From Bacillota bacterium (GTDB lineage: Bacteria > Bacillota > Desulfotomaculia > Desulfotomaculales > Desulfallaceae), in contig JAEXOR010000065.1 of assembly GCA_023439185.1 (NCBI GenBank), positions 1 to 64,000 of the forward strand: a stretch of DNA of 64,000 nucleotides, in the 5' to 3' direction. Made by a program: the position numbers and the translations under genes. The notes under the pieces are model-generated. The model searched no databases and was not told the origin of the DNA. It worked only from the letters and a program-made list of their open reading frames with translations. Positions 41,766 through 50,096 of the stretch are shown here, one piece after another. The stretch's first letter is position 1; every line of letters starts with the position of its first letter.

Positions 41766-42626
41766 TTATTTTATTAACAAGGGTTCAAGCTCGCTGATTG
41801 CTTCCGTTAGAATTGCCGCGGATTGGCCGTACATTTTTTTAGCCTGCTCATTTTTGGTGCCCAGGGCATATAACTCGCAATCGGCCTGGCATTTTTTTAA
41901 AGTTGAGAATAGCAGTTCCTTTGTTTTGGGTTTAGGCACTTTGACGGCATCGTCAAAAAGGTCCAGATAAAGCTGTCCCCTTGAGTCAACCTGGGCAATA
42001 AAAACATTTTCCGGCGCCACCCCCGCCTTTTCCAGCTCGGTGTGCAGCCAGTGCCTGTTCAGGCCCATGGCGGTTAAAGGCTCGTCCATGATAATACCGT
42101 CCAGCATCACTGTCTGCGGTACGCTTTCCATACCCACCTTAAGACCGGCGGACTGCGGCGTCAGCGGCTGTTTGTCTTTTTTCAACAGCACGCTCAAATC
42201 CCCGGCAGACTCCAATACGGCAAATTCAACGTCGGCAAAGTTGAATACGTTTTTCTTCCTCAACTGGCTCATCAGGTCCTCGGGGGTGTACCGGGCCTCC
42301 ATAAGCTTATCTTCCAAAACCTTGCCGTGGTTAATTAAGACGGTTTCGGCCCCCTGGATGATATCCCTTACCGTTTTATATTTGATGGCCAGGATATAGC
42401 TTAACGCAGGCAATATTGTCCATACCGCCAGGGCGATGAGCCCGTTTATTATATTGCCTGCCAGATTTAAAGAAATGGCGGCTATAATTACGCCTATTGT
42501 TATTCCCGTCACCAGATCAAAAAAAGTTAACCGCGCAGTCAGCCTTTTGCCAATCAGACGAACCAGGATTAATGTAGCCCCGAAAAGGCCGGCGGAACGG
42601 ATCAGTATATTCAACCATTCGGGCAT
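41766..42626 (-). CDS. DUF421 (YetF-like) membrane protein
   Basis: 286 aa; three N-terminal helices (to about residue 85) followed by the cytoplasmic DUF421 domain (MEARYTPEDLMSQLRKKNVFNFADVEFAVLESAGDLSVLLK) and an extra C-terminal part (RHWLHTELEKAGVAPENVFIAQVDSRG). DUF421 proteins are regular members of spoVA2mob clusters linked to spore heat resistance; the mechanism is unknown. AAAGGGG precedes the ATG. Confidence 0.9.
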   Translation of the reverse strand: MPEWLNILIRSAGLFGATLILVRLIGKRLTARLTFFDLVTGITIGVIIAAISLNLAGNIINGLIALAVWTILPALSYILAIKYKTVRDIIQGAETVLINHGKVLEDKLMEARYTPEDLMSQLRKKNVFNFADVEFAVLESAGDLSVLLKKDKQPLTPQSAGLKVGMESVPQTVMLDGIIMDEPLTAMGLNRHWLHTELEKAGVAPENVFIAQVDSRGQLYLDLFDDAVKVPKPKTKELLFSTLKKCQADCELYALGTKNEQAKKMYGQSAAILTEAISELEPLLIK

Positions 42627-42644
42627 TGCAATTTCCCCTTTACT

Positions 42645-42851
42645 TTAAAACCCTTTATACTGAGGTTCGGCAAATTCAAGTTCTCCCAGCCGTTTTTCCA
42701 TGTCCAGGAGCACCTCTCCAATGCTCGCGGCATTACGGTTGATTATCTTTACGGCTTCTTCATTTGTTTCTATGGCGGCAAACTGTTCCAGGGTGGACTT
42801 GGCTCCTTTTAAACTGGCGATGGTTTGTTTAACCTGGCTTCCGATGGTCAC
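42645..42851 (-). CDS. DUF1657 protein (second copy)
   Basis: 68 aa, all helical, ending LGELEFAEPQYKGF. Same family as the gene at 42934 (about 40 percent identical by eye, identical PQYKGF end). DUF1657 proteins belong to spore operons with SpoVA and DUF421. GTG start eight bases from GGAGG. Confidence 0.88.
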   Translation of the reverse strand: MTIGSQVKQTIASLKGAKSTLEQFAAIETNEEAVKIINRNAASIGEVLLDMEKRLGELEFAEPQYKGF

Positions 42852-42903
42852 GGCGATGTCCTCCTTCGAAAAATATTCTGTATCATATGCCTTTTAATAT
42901 ACG

Positions 42904-42931
42904 TAAAAAAAGCCGGGTTGCCGGCCCGGTT
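42904..42931 (-). terminator. Terminator or attenuator between the two DUF1657 genes
   Basis: Stem CCGGG/CCCGG extended by A-T pairs, with a T7 run on the minus strand, directly behind the first DUF1657 gene. It could let the first gene be made in excess over the six downstream genes. Confidence 0.65.
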
Positions 42932-42933
42932 TT

Positions 42934-43140
42934 TTAAAAACCTTTATATTGGGGTTCTTCCTTTTCTATTTCACCAATTCGCGGTTCAAGGCTTTGCACA
43001 ACAGTCTTTGTTTGTTCGGCGGCGCTGGTGAATAATTGTTTGGCCTGCGGATTTTGAGTTTGCATGGCAAAGGTTTCTAAATTGGCCTGGGCGCTTTTGA
43101 GTCCGGCTAAGGTTTGTTTTAATTGTGTTGCCACGGTCAT
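42934..43140 (-). CDS. DUF1657 protein (first copy)
   Basis: 68 aa (MTVATQLKQTLAGLKSAQAN, ending EIEKEEPQYKGF), helical. First gene of the spore operon, with AAGGGGG before the ATG. Its own terminator follows, so it is probably expressed more strongly than the rest. Confidence 0.88.
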   Translation of the reverse strand: MTVATQLKQTLAGLKSAQANLETFAMQTQNPQAKQLFTSAAEQTKTVVQSLEPRIGEIEKEEPQYKGF

Positions 43141-43305
43141 TGTTTATCCCCCTGTAAGTTAAATAAGTTAAATTAGATTACAAATTAAGCTATGCCCGAT
43201 AACGGACCTTTTATTTAGGTTAATTTTAGCAATGTATGTTTGGCCCGAATTTTTATCTGTCTTGCATTATGTGTCCCCTGAGCGGGAAAAATTTGTTCAG
43301 GAGGT

Positions 43306-44238
43306 TTACCGCCAGTCCATAAGCAGCTCATGTTTGCGCAGGTAAGACAGAACAAGTCCCGAGAAGCCGGCAAACAAGTTGACGACGCCGGCGACCAGGT
43401 AAACCGTACCGGTAATACCGGTCTGCAGCGCTGAAATAATAACAAAAATAATGCCTAAGAGAATAAAAGACCATGCTTTCCGGCGGGAAAACATAATGTT
43501 TTCCTTAATGGAAAGCGCCATTTCCAGTCCGGAAATGCGATTTTCTTGCTCCTCATGCCATTTTTCATCCGGAAAAACCGGGTGGTTTGTTTTCCTGGCC
43601 ATGCGCAGCACCGTATGGCCATCCAGGAGATGGATTTGAATTTGCCCCCGTACACGGCCGGCGAACCGGCGGGCATCATCGGAAAAAGAACCGGTAGTGA
43701 CTACGATTCCGGTATGGAACCCGGCCTGCCTGACCTCGGCGAAGAATTTCCGGATCTCGGCGGCGGTGGTTTTATGGTCGTCGGTGCCGGAATTTATGCA
43801 CATGACCCCCACCTTGCGGTTTCGGATATAACCGGTAAGGGATATTGCGGAGTCGTCGCCGGGTGGAAGCACTTTTAGCCCCGTAACCGGGAGGGTGCCC
43901 TGCATTAATTCTTTCACCAGCAGCGCGAAATCTCCGGGTGACTCCATCTCTTTCAGTTTTTGTCTGCATTTGCGGGCAGAGTACCAGATGTCCCGGTGTT
44001 GACGGTGAGATTTGTTTTTATGCCTGTGGTACCATAGCACCAGCAAAGTGCCCAGCGCCAGCGCCGGTACCGTTAAGATACCCGATAACACCGGGGTCAC
44101 CGGCGCAGCTTGCATAGCCAAAGCTGCCAGCAGCCATACCAGCAGCAGCGACAGCAATACGTCTATTGCTCTGGCCAAACGGGTGCGGTTGTCCCGGGAC
44201 GGGTTGCGCACGTAATAATGCGGCCGGTCTTTAATCAT
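43306..44238 (-). CDS. Membrane protein with a degenerate Mrr-like nuclease domain
   Basis: 310 aa: two N-terminal helices (about 25-68), a cytoplasmic domain (95-215), two C-terminal helices (about 255-300). The middle part follows the Mrr/restriction-endonuclease-like pattern (LKVLPPGDDSAISLTGY, then VGVMCINS, TGIVVTTGSFSDDARRFA, IHLLDGHTVLRM), but the position of the catalytic Q-x-K is occupied by MCIN, so cleavage activity may be lost. GGAGG precedes the ATG. It stands between the spore operon and the divergent diaphorase genes; role unknown. Confidence 0.7.
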   Translation of the reverse strand: MIKDRPHYYVRNPSRDNRTRLARAIDVLLSLLLVWLLAALAMQAAPVTPVLSGILTVPALALGTLLVLWYHRHKNKSHRQHRDIWYSARKCRQKLKEMESPGDFALLVKELMQGTLPVTGLKVLPPGDDSAISLTGYIRNRKVGVMCINSGTDDHKTTAAEIRKFFAEVRQAGFHTGIVVTTGSFSDDARRFAGRVRGQIQIHLLDGHTVLRMARKTNHPVFPDEKWHEEQENRISGLEMALSIKENIMFSRRKAWSFILLGIIFVIISALQTGITGTVYLVAGVVNLFAGFSGLVLSYLRKHELLMDWR

Positions 44239-44321
44239 CTGTGGTTGCCTCCTTAATTATCAACGGTTATACGCAAAATTATTGCCGGTTTAATTGTTTT
44301 GTAATCAATGGGGGTGTTTTT

Positions 44322-44903
44322 GTGCGGGAACACGGGAAATTGGATGCGAAATATGCCGCCTTGGACCGAATTATCCACCGGCATGACTGTGACAGGGATC
44401 AATTGATCAGGGTCTTGCAGGAGGCGCAGGAAGTCTTTGGTTACCTGCCGGAGGAGGTGCAGACTTATATTGCCGGTAAGATGAATTTGCCTGTGAGCGA
44501 GGTAAACGGGGTAGTAACATTTTACGCCCTGTTTGCAACCGAACCCCGGGGTCGGTTTGCCATTAATGTCTGTACCGGTACCGCCTGCTATGTGCAGGGT
44601 GCCCGGCATTTGCTGGAGGATTTTAAGAGGGATCTTAACCTGACGGGTAACAGTAGTACCACTGCAGACGGGTTGTTTACGGTAAAAAGCACCCGCTGCA
44701 TCGGGGCTTGCGGCCTGGCTCCGGTGCTGACGGTAAACGACGAGGTGCACGGCAAACTGACCCGCAAGGATGTGCCTAAAATACTGCGTACCTATAAGCG
44801 GATCGGGGATGCTGAATATGCGGCGCAGAAAAAGACTGGGGTGAATGAAACTGATCAGGTCTCTACACGACTTGGAACAAATCAGGACCAGCCGCCGGCC
44901 TGA
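44322..44903 (+). CDS. NuoE/HydC-like [2Fe-2S] thioredoxin-fold subunit
   Basis: 193 aa; helical domain (LDRIIHRHDCDRDQLIRVLQ) then a thioredoxin-like [2Fe-2S] domain with Cys pairs NVCTGTACYVQG and STRCIGACGLAP. It works with the NuoF-like flavoprotein in NADH-linked electron transfer of bifurcating hydrogenases, formate dehydrogenases or complex I. GTG start at 44322 behind GGGGGTG; an upstream in-frame start adds an unconserved leader. Overlaps the next gene by 59 bp. Confidence 0.9.
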   Translation: MREHGKLDAKYAALDRIIHRHDCDRDQLIRVLQEAQEVFGYLPEEVQTYIAGKMNLPVSEVNGVVTFYALFATEPRGRFAINVCTGTACYVQGARHLLEDFKRDLNLTGNSSTTADGLFTVKSTRCIGACGLAPVLTVNDEVHGKLTRKDVPKILRTYKRIGDAEYAAQKKTGVNETDQVSTRLGTNQDQPPA

Positions 44904-46725
44904 CATTGAACTGCGCACCGGCGGCAATGCCCGGCCCGGCCGGAAACAGGTACTGGTCTGCACCGGAACCGGCTGCACGTCTTCCGCCAGTAATGTTTTA
45001 TTGGCGGAACTGAACAGGGAAATCAGTGCCGCCGGCCTGGACAAAAAAATAAGTGTTTTTAAAACCGGTTGTTTCGGATTCTGTAAACTGGGACCAATAG
45101 TAATGGTTCATCCCGGAGATTATTTTTACTGCCTGGTGGAAAAGAAAGATATCCGGGAGCTGGTGCGGGAGCACCTGAAAAACGACCGGGTGGTGGAAAG
45201 GCTGTTGTACCGGGACAGGGCGGAAGACGACCCGGTGAGGCGGCGTTCGGAGATTCATTTCTTTCAGGCCCAGCAACGGGTGGCATTACGTAACTGCGGT
45301 TTGATTAACCCCGAGGATATCCGTGAATTCATAGCCGCGGACGGTTATTTCGCCCTGGCCGACGTGCTGCTGAACCGGGAACCGGGCGAAGTAATTGAGT
45401 TGGTTTTGCATTCGGGATTGCGGGGCCGGGGCGGCGGCGGGTTTCCGGTGGGTAAGAAGTGGGCGGCGGCGGCGGAGGCGCCCGGGGATGAAAAATATGT
45501 GGTGTGCAACGCCGACGAAGGTGACCCGGGCGCTTTCATGGACCGCAGTATCCTGGAAGGCGATCCCCACAGCGTGCTTGAAGCGATGAGCATCGCCGGC
45601 TACTGCATTGGCGCCCGGCAGGGATACATTTATGTGCGTGCCGAATACCCCATTGCCGTGGAGCGTTTGGAAATTGCGATTCGAGAGGCACGTAAGCTTG
45701 GTTTGCTGGGTGACAATATCCTGGGCACGGGTTTTTGTTTTGACATTGACCTGCGTCTGGGCGCCGGGGCTTTTGTTTGCGGTGAAGAAACAGCCCTGCT
45801 GCGATCGGCGGTTGGATTGCGGGGTGAACCCCGTCCCCGCCCTCCCTATCCGGCCCGGTGCGGCCTGTATGAAAAGCCCACTTTGCTGAATAATGTGGAG
45901 ACATTTGCCAATATCCCGGTGATTATCCGGTACGGCTCCCGGTGGTTCGCCTCCATGGGCACGGAAAACAGCAGAGGAACCAAGGTTTTTTCCCTGGCCG
46001 GAAAGATTAACAACACCGGTTTAATCGAAGTGCCCATGGGCACCACTCTGCGCACCGTGGTGTTCGACATAGGCGGCGGTGTGCCCCATGGACGGGAATT
46101 CAAGGCGGTACAGACCGGCGGGCCGTCGGGCGGCTGCTTGCCCGCCGAATACCTGGACACGCCCATCGAATACGAGTCACTGAAAGAGAAAGGTTCCATG
46201 ATGGGGTCAGGCGGACTGATCGTGATGGACGAGACAGATTGTATGGTTGATATCGCCAAATTTTATCTGGAGTTCAGCCAGGACGAATCCTGCGGCCAGT
46301 GTACCCCTTGCCGGGTGGGCACCAGGCGGATGCTTGAAATTCTGCAACGGATTACCGAAGGCAAAGGTAAAATGGAGGATCTGGATACCCTGGAGGAACT
46401 GGGCGCCGAGATCAAGGACGCCTCCCTTTGCGGACTCGGCGTGGCGGCTCCCAACCCGGTGCTCTCCACGCTGCGGTATTTTCGCGACGAGTATGTAGCT
46501 CACATCAGGGACAAAAAATGCCCGGCCGGGGTGTGCCGGGCACTGCTGGACTATGCCGTAGACGAGGAAAAATGCATTTCGTGCGGTTTATGCGCCAAAG
46601 CCTGCCCGGTGGGAGCCGCCCGCGGGGAAGAAAAAGGCCGGCCGTATTTTATTGACCGGCAGTTATGTTTAAAATGCGGAGCCTGTGTGGCCCGCTGCCC
46701 CAAGGAGGCAATTTTCACCGGCTGA
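44845..46725 (+). CDS. NuoF/HydB-like NADH-binding flavoprotein with extra Fe-S domains
   Basis: 626 aa. N-terminal [2Fe-2S] thioredoxin-like part (VCTGTGCTSS, FKTGCFGFCKLGP, 35-90), FMN/NADH domain (GLRGRGGGGFPVGKKW, NADEGDPGAFMDR, GAGAFVCGEETALL, residues 190-420), SLBB, the [4Fe-4S] site ESCGQCTPCRVG and, at the C-terminus, two [4Fe-4S] ferredoxin motifs (CISCGLCAKACP, CLKCGACVARCP). This is the beta-subunit layout of electron-bifurcating hydrogenases and related complexes. No catalytic subunit (hydrogenase or formate dehydrogenase) follows, so its partner must be encoded elsewhere. Confidence 0.93.
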   Translation: MKLIRSLHDLEQIRTSRRPDIELRTGGNARPGRKQVLVCTGTGCTSSASNVLLAELNREISAAGLDKKISVFKTGCFGFCKLGPIVMVHPGDYFYCLVEKKDIRELVREHLKNDRVVERLLYRDRAEDDPVRRRSEIHFFQAQQRVALRNCGLINPEDIREFIAADGYFALADVLLNREPGEVIELVLHSGLRGRGGGGFPVGKKWAAAAEAPGDEKYVVCNADEGDPGAFMDRSILEGDPHSVLEAMSIAGYCIGARQGYIYVRAEYPIAVERLEIAIREARKLGLLGDNILGTGFCFDIDLRLGAGAFVCGEETALLRSAVGLRGEPRPRPPYPARCGLYEKPTLLNNVETFANIPVIIRYGSRWFASMGTENSRGTKVFSLAGKINNTGLIEVPMGTTLRTVVFDIGGGVPHGREFKAVQTGGPSGGCLPAEYLDTPIEYESLKEKGSMMGSGGLIVMDETDCMVDIAKFYLEFSQDESCGQCTPCRVGTRRMLEILQRITEGKGKMEDLDTLEELGAEIKDASLCGLGVAAPNPVLSTLRYFRDEYVAHIRDKKCPAGVCRALLDYAVDEEKCISCGLCAKACPVGAARGEEKGRPYFIDRQLCLKCGACVARCPKEAIFTG

Positions 46726-46734
46726 CGGATAGCG

Positions 46735-46775
46735 TAAAAATTGCGGGGAGCCTCCGGGGTAACCGGAAGGCTCCC
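46735..46775. terminator. Terminator between the convergent diaphorase and symporter genes
   Basis: Long stem GGGAGCCTCCGG / CCGGAAGGCTCCC around GTAA (46745-46775); on the minus strand T5 follows four bases later, on the plus strand a weak TTTT. Confidence 0.55.
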
Positions 46776-46806
46776 GGTCGGGATTTTCGCATGTGCGACT
46801 TTTAAT

Positions 46807-48444
46807 TTACGCTTTAACGTTTTCGCCCGGTAAGGCATTTTGCTGCCTTACGCCCACGCCGGTAAAACATTTATCAACATGGTCTTTGGAAAACTGCGGT
46901 GTAAAATAGCTAATGGCAACCAGGGCGACGGTGGAGACGACGATGCTGTAAAACAACGGATCCACAACTGTCCATGGAAAGGGTAACAGGGCTTCTTTAC
47001 CGAATAAAAACTGGCTGATGCCAAACGGTTTTGATTCGGAGGCGTGCAGGAAAACGAATCCGAAGATGGATACCCCGTAACCCAGGGCCACGCTCCAGAT
47101 GGCTGCCTTTTTAGTCACCCGCTTCCAGAAAATCGCCCCCAACAGGGCGGGCAAAAGCCCCGCGGCGCAGATGCCGAACCAGAAAGCGGTGGCCCGGGCG
47201 ATAATGCTGATGGGCAGGATATAGGCCATGATTACGGCGGCGATGGCGCCGATAGCCACGCCAATGCGGGAGTATAACAGCGGGCTTTTGGAGGTTTTAA
47301 CGCCCCACTCCGGCAGCATATCGCGGGAAAAAGCGATACTCTGCACGTGGATCAAGCCAAGCACCGTTGTGAGACAGGCGGAAATCAATGTAATCATAAA
47401 CAGGTAAATAAAGGCTTTGGGCATCACGGCGTTAATAAATGCGGGAATGATCATATCGGTGTTGCCTCCGGCCGCGGCGATGGCAATTTGCCCGGTGGTA
47501 TTATGGAAAAATACGTTGCTCAGGGGACCGACCATGAAGGCTGTGCCGGTGAAAAAGAATATGCAAATACCGCCGGTGACAATGGCGCGGTTCAAGGCTC
47601 TTTTGTTTGGCACCGTCATAAACCGCAGCGTTAATTGCGGCTGGGCCAGCACCCCGATCCCGACCCCCATGACAATGGTGCTGATTACCGTCCACCAGTA
47701 AGCAGAGCCTGCGGCAGGCATTGACGTCCAGCCCAGGTGGCCGGCCGCGGCCATATTCTCCGGCACCTGGCTGGCCAAGTCGGTCAGGGCCTGGTGGCCG
47801 CCAACCACGCCGCCGACGATGGAATAGGTTTTAAAGAGGAGGAACATCATGCCCAGCAGCATTACCCCGCACATGAAAGCGTCGGCGTACATAACTCCCC
47901 GCATACCGCCCCAGCCGACGTACAGGGCGACCAGGATCACCAGCATCAGCAGGGCGATATTATAGTCAATTTTCAGAGATTCCTGGATAAACCGACCGCC
48001 GCCGATTAATACAACTCCGGTATAAGCGGGCATAAAAATAAAAATCATCAAGCCACTAAACCAGGTGATAAATTTGGAATCGTAGCGCGCCCCCAGGAAA
48101 GAGGCCAGGGTATTGGCCCCCAGGTTGCCGCTCATGCGGCGAATTGGGCCCCCCATGAAAACAAATGCAAGAAAAATACCCACAAATATGTTTAGAAAAG
48201 AAAGCCACATCAGGCTGAATCCGAAGACACCGGCCGTACCGCCGAAACCAATAATGGCCGAGGTGCTGATAAAGGTGGACGCGTAGGACAGAGCCATAAT
48301 CCAGCCCGGAATTTGACGATTGCCCACCATGTAGTCTTCCGCGCTTTTGGTCTGCAGGGAACCCAGATAAGTAAGATAGGTTACAATGCCTAAGAATATT
48401 AACAGGATTACCGCCAGCAAGAGGATATTGACTTCTCCGCCCAT
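46807..48444 (-). CDS. Sodium:solute symporter (SSS family)
   Basis: 545 aa with about 13 membrane helices. LSYASTFISTSAIIGFGGTAGVFG carries the sodium-site helix 1 region of SSS transporters; GGMRGVMYADAF is the family signature. The substrate is probably a monocarboxylate or similar organic anion, judging from the neighbouring acyl-CoA ligases. Its ATG overlaps the stop of a 37-aa partner gene (TAATG), which argues for coupled synthesis. Confidence 0.9.
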   Translation of the reverse strand: MGGEVNILLLAVILLIFLGIVTYLTYLGSLQTKSAEDYMVGNRQIPGWIMALSYASTFISTSAIIGFGGTAGVFGFSLMWLSFLNIFVGIFLAFVFMGGPIRRMSGNLGANTLASFLGARYDSKFITWFSGLMIFIFMPAYTGVVLIGGGRFIQESLKIDYNIALLMLVILVALYVGWGGMRGVMYADAFMCGVMLLGMMFLLFKTYSIVGGVVGGHQALTDLASQVPENMAAAGHLGWTSMPAAGSAYWWTVISTIVMGVGIGVLAQPQLTLRFMTVPNKRALNRAIVTGGICIFFFTGTAFMVGPLSNVFFHNTTGQIAIAAAGGNTDMIIPAFINAVMPKAFIYLFMITLISACLTTVLGLIHVQSIAFSRDMLPEWGVKTSKSPLLYSRIGVAIGAIAAVIMAYILPISIIARATAFWFGICAAGLLPALLGAIFWKRVTKKAAIWSVALGYGVSIFGFVFLHASESKPFGISQFLFGKEALLPFPWTVVDPLFYSIVVSTVALVAISYFTPQFSKDHVDKCFTGVGVRQQNALPGENVKA

Positions 48445-48557
48445 TATTCGTCACCACCTTTATTCCAGTTGATTCCGCCATAGATTACGCAAAGCAACAT
48501 CGCCCCGATATTGAGCAGCCATACCAATGTAATCCAGGGGTCTGCCATGCCAAGCAT
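48444..48557 (-). CDS. 37-aa symporter small accessory protein
   Basis: One membrane helix (DPWITLVWLLNIGAMLLCVI) with a short tail GGINWNKGGDE. AGGAGG lies eight bases before the ATG at 48557; the TAA overlaps the symporter ATG. Short single-helix proteins with a DPW...YG.INW pattern regularly precede SSS symporter genes in Firmicutes. Presumably a stabilising subunit. Confidence 0.85.
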   Translation of the reverse strand: MLGMADPWITLVWLLNIGAMLLCVIYGGINWNKGGDE

Positions 48558-48746
48558 TTTAAACACCTCCTCTTATTTCTCCAAATTGATTGTGTGGCGC
48601 CAAGTTGCCGGCATTTATTAAATTACCGGTTTGCTGCCACCTCCTTCTTGATCAATATACACCCTTTAGGGTAAAAAATATATATAATTATGAATTTTCT
48701 GTATTTTTAAACCGGGGGAGACCGGGCAAAGGCCGGCTCCCTTGGT

Positions 48747-50075
48747 TTATTTTGATTCCACGCGCTTATCGATCAGTCGTTTGGCTTTGCCCTCACTGCG
48801 CTGGATTGTATGTGGCGGTACAACGGTTATCTGGCTGGAGATATACAGCATTTGCTGCATTTCCTGGTGCAGATTATTGGTAAATTGCTCAATATTCTCT
48901 TGACCCGTGCAATAAAATTCTTCGGTTGCTTCCACCTGGATTTCCAGACGATCAAGGTTATTTACCCGATCCACCACCAGCACATACTGGGGAGCCAATT
49001 CACCGTGGCGCAGCAGTACTCCTTCCACCTGGGAAGGAAATACGTTGACGCCTTTGATAATCAGCATGTCGTCGGTGCGCCCGGCCAGTTTGAAATGCCG
49101 TACGCCGGTGCGTCCACAGGGACATGGCTCGTCGGTCAGTCTGGTGATGTCCCTGGTCCGGTACCTGATCAGCGGCATGGCCTCCTTGGTCAGCGTGGTA
49201 ATCACCAGTTCGCCCTGCTCGCCCGGAGGAAGGGATTCCCCGGTATCCGGGTCGATGATTTCCGGCAGGAAGTTATCGTCCTGAATGTGCAAACCATTGT
49301 GGTAAGGGCATTCTACCGAAACCCCGGGACCCATAATTTCACCCATGCCGAATATGTCATAGGCTTCCAGGTACAGTTTTTCCTCAATCTCCGCCCGCAT
49401 TTCCTCGGTCCATGGTTCGGCGCCGAACACACCCACCCGCAGTTTAATCCGGTTTTTTATATCCACGCCCATTTGGGCTGCGGTTTCAGCCAATACCAAA
49501 GCGTAGGAAGGGGTGCTGGTCAGCACGGTGGCTCCAAAGTCCTCCATGAGCATTATTTGCCGGTTATTCACGCCGCCCGACATGGGTACGGTAACGGCGC
49601 CGATTTTTCTGGCCCCCAGATCGGCCCCGAGGCCGCCGGTGAACAGCCCGTAACCGTATGAATTGTGCACGACGTCACGGTAAGAAGCACCGGCGGCGGT
49701 AAGACTGCGGGCCATCATTTCAGTCCACATGTCAATATCGTTGGCGGTGTATCCGGAAACCACCGGCTTGCCGGTGGTGCCGCTGGAACAGTGAACCCTG
49801 ACCACGTCCTTAAGCGGCACGGCAAATAGTTCAAAGGGATAATTGTCCCGTAAATCGTCCTTAACGGTAAAGGGCAAACGGCGCAGATCGTCCAGGGTCT
49901 TGATGTCCTCCGGTTTGACGCCGTGCTTTTGAAACAGGTTTCTGTAAAACGGAGATTGGACGGACAACCTGGCTACCAAATCCTGCAGCAGTTTAAGCTG
50001 CAGTTCCCGGCGCTCTTTAACCGGCATGCACTCGGCTTTGTTCCACACTAGATTGTGGCTGGGTTTTGTTGCCAT
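48747..50075 (-). CDS. paaK: Phenylacetate-CoA ligase family enzyme
   Basis: 442 aa AMP-forming ligase that activates phenylacetate or another aryl/alkyl acid. The P-loop is HCSSGTTGKPVVSGY (about 92-106), followed by GAEPWTEEMR, IFGMGEIMGPGVSVEC, TREALPLIRYRT-like TKEAMPLIRYRT and the hinge RTDDMLIIKGVNVFPSQVE. The substrate is not certain: anaerobes carry many paralogues. GAGGAGGGG precedes the ATG. It lies 21 bp after a 2-hydroxyacid dehydrogenase gene and belongs to the sigma-54 operon starting at 53120. Confidence 0.9.
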   Translation of the reverse strand: MATKPSHNLVWNKAECMPVKERRELQLKLLQDLVARLSVQSPFYRNLFQKHGVKPEDIKTLDDLRRLPFTVKDDLRDNYPFELFAVPLKDVVRVHCSSGTTGKPVVSGYTANDIDMWTEMMARSLTAAGASYRDVVHNSYGYGLFTGGLGADLGARKIGAVTVPMSGGVNNRQIMLMEDFGATVLTSTPSYALVLAETAAQMGVDIKNRIKLRVGVFGAEPWTEEMRAEIEEKLYLEAYDIFGMGEIMGPGVSVECPYHNGLHIQDDNFLPEIIDPDTGESLPPGEQGELVITTLTKEAMPLIRYRTRDITRLTDEPCPCGRTGVRHFKLAGRTDDMLIIKGVNVFPSQVEGVLLRHGELAPQYVLVVDRVNNLDRLEIQVEATEEFYCTGQENIEQFTNNLHQEMQQMLYISSQITVVPPHTIQRSEGKAKRLIDKRVESK

Positions 50076-50096
50076 TTTTCTCCCCTCCTCTAATTA

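Noticed and set aside
48709..48742. Hairpin after paaK as its terminator
   Set aside because: The stem is good, but on the minus strand it is followed by A rather than T, so termination of paaK there is not supported.
48810..49661. 283-codon frame opposite paaK
   Set aside because: Shadow frame; His/Gly-rich sequence typical of reverse-strand reading, no ribosome site.
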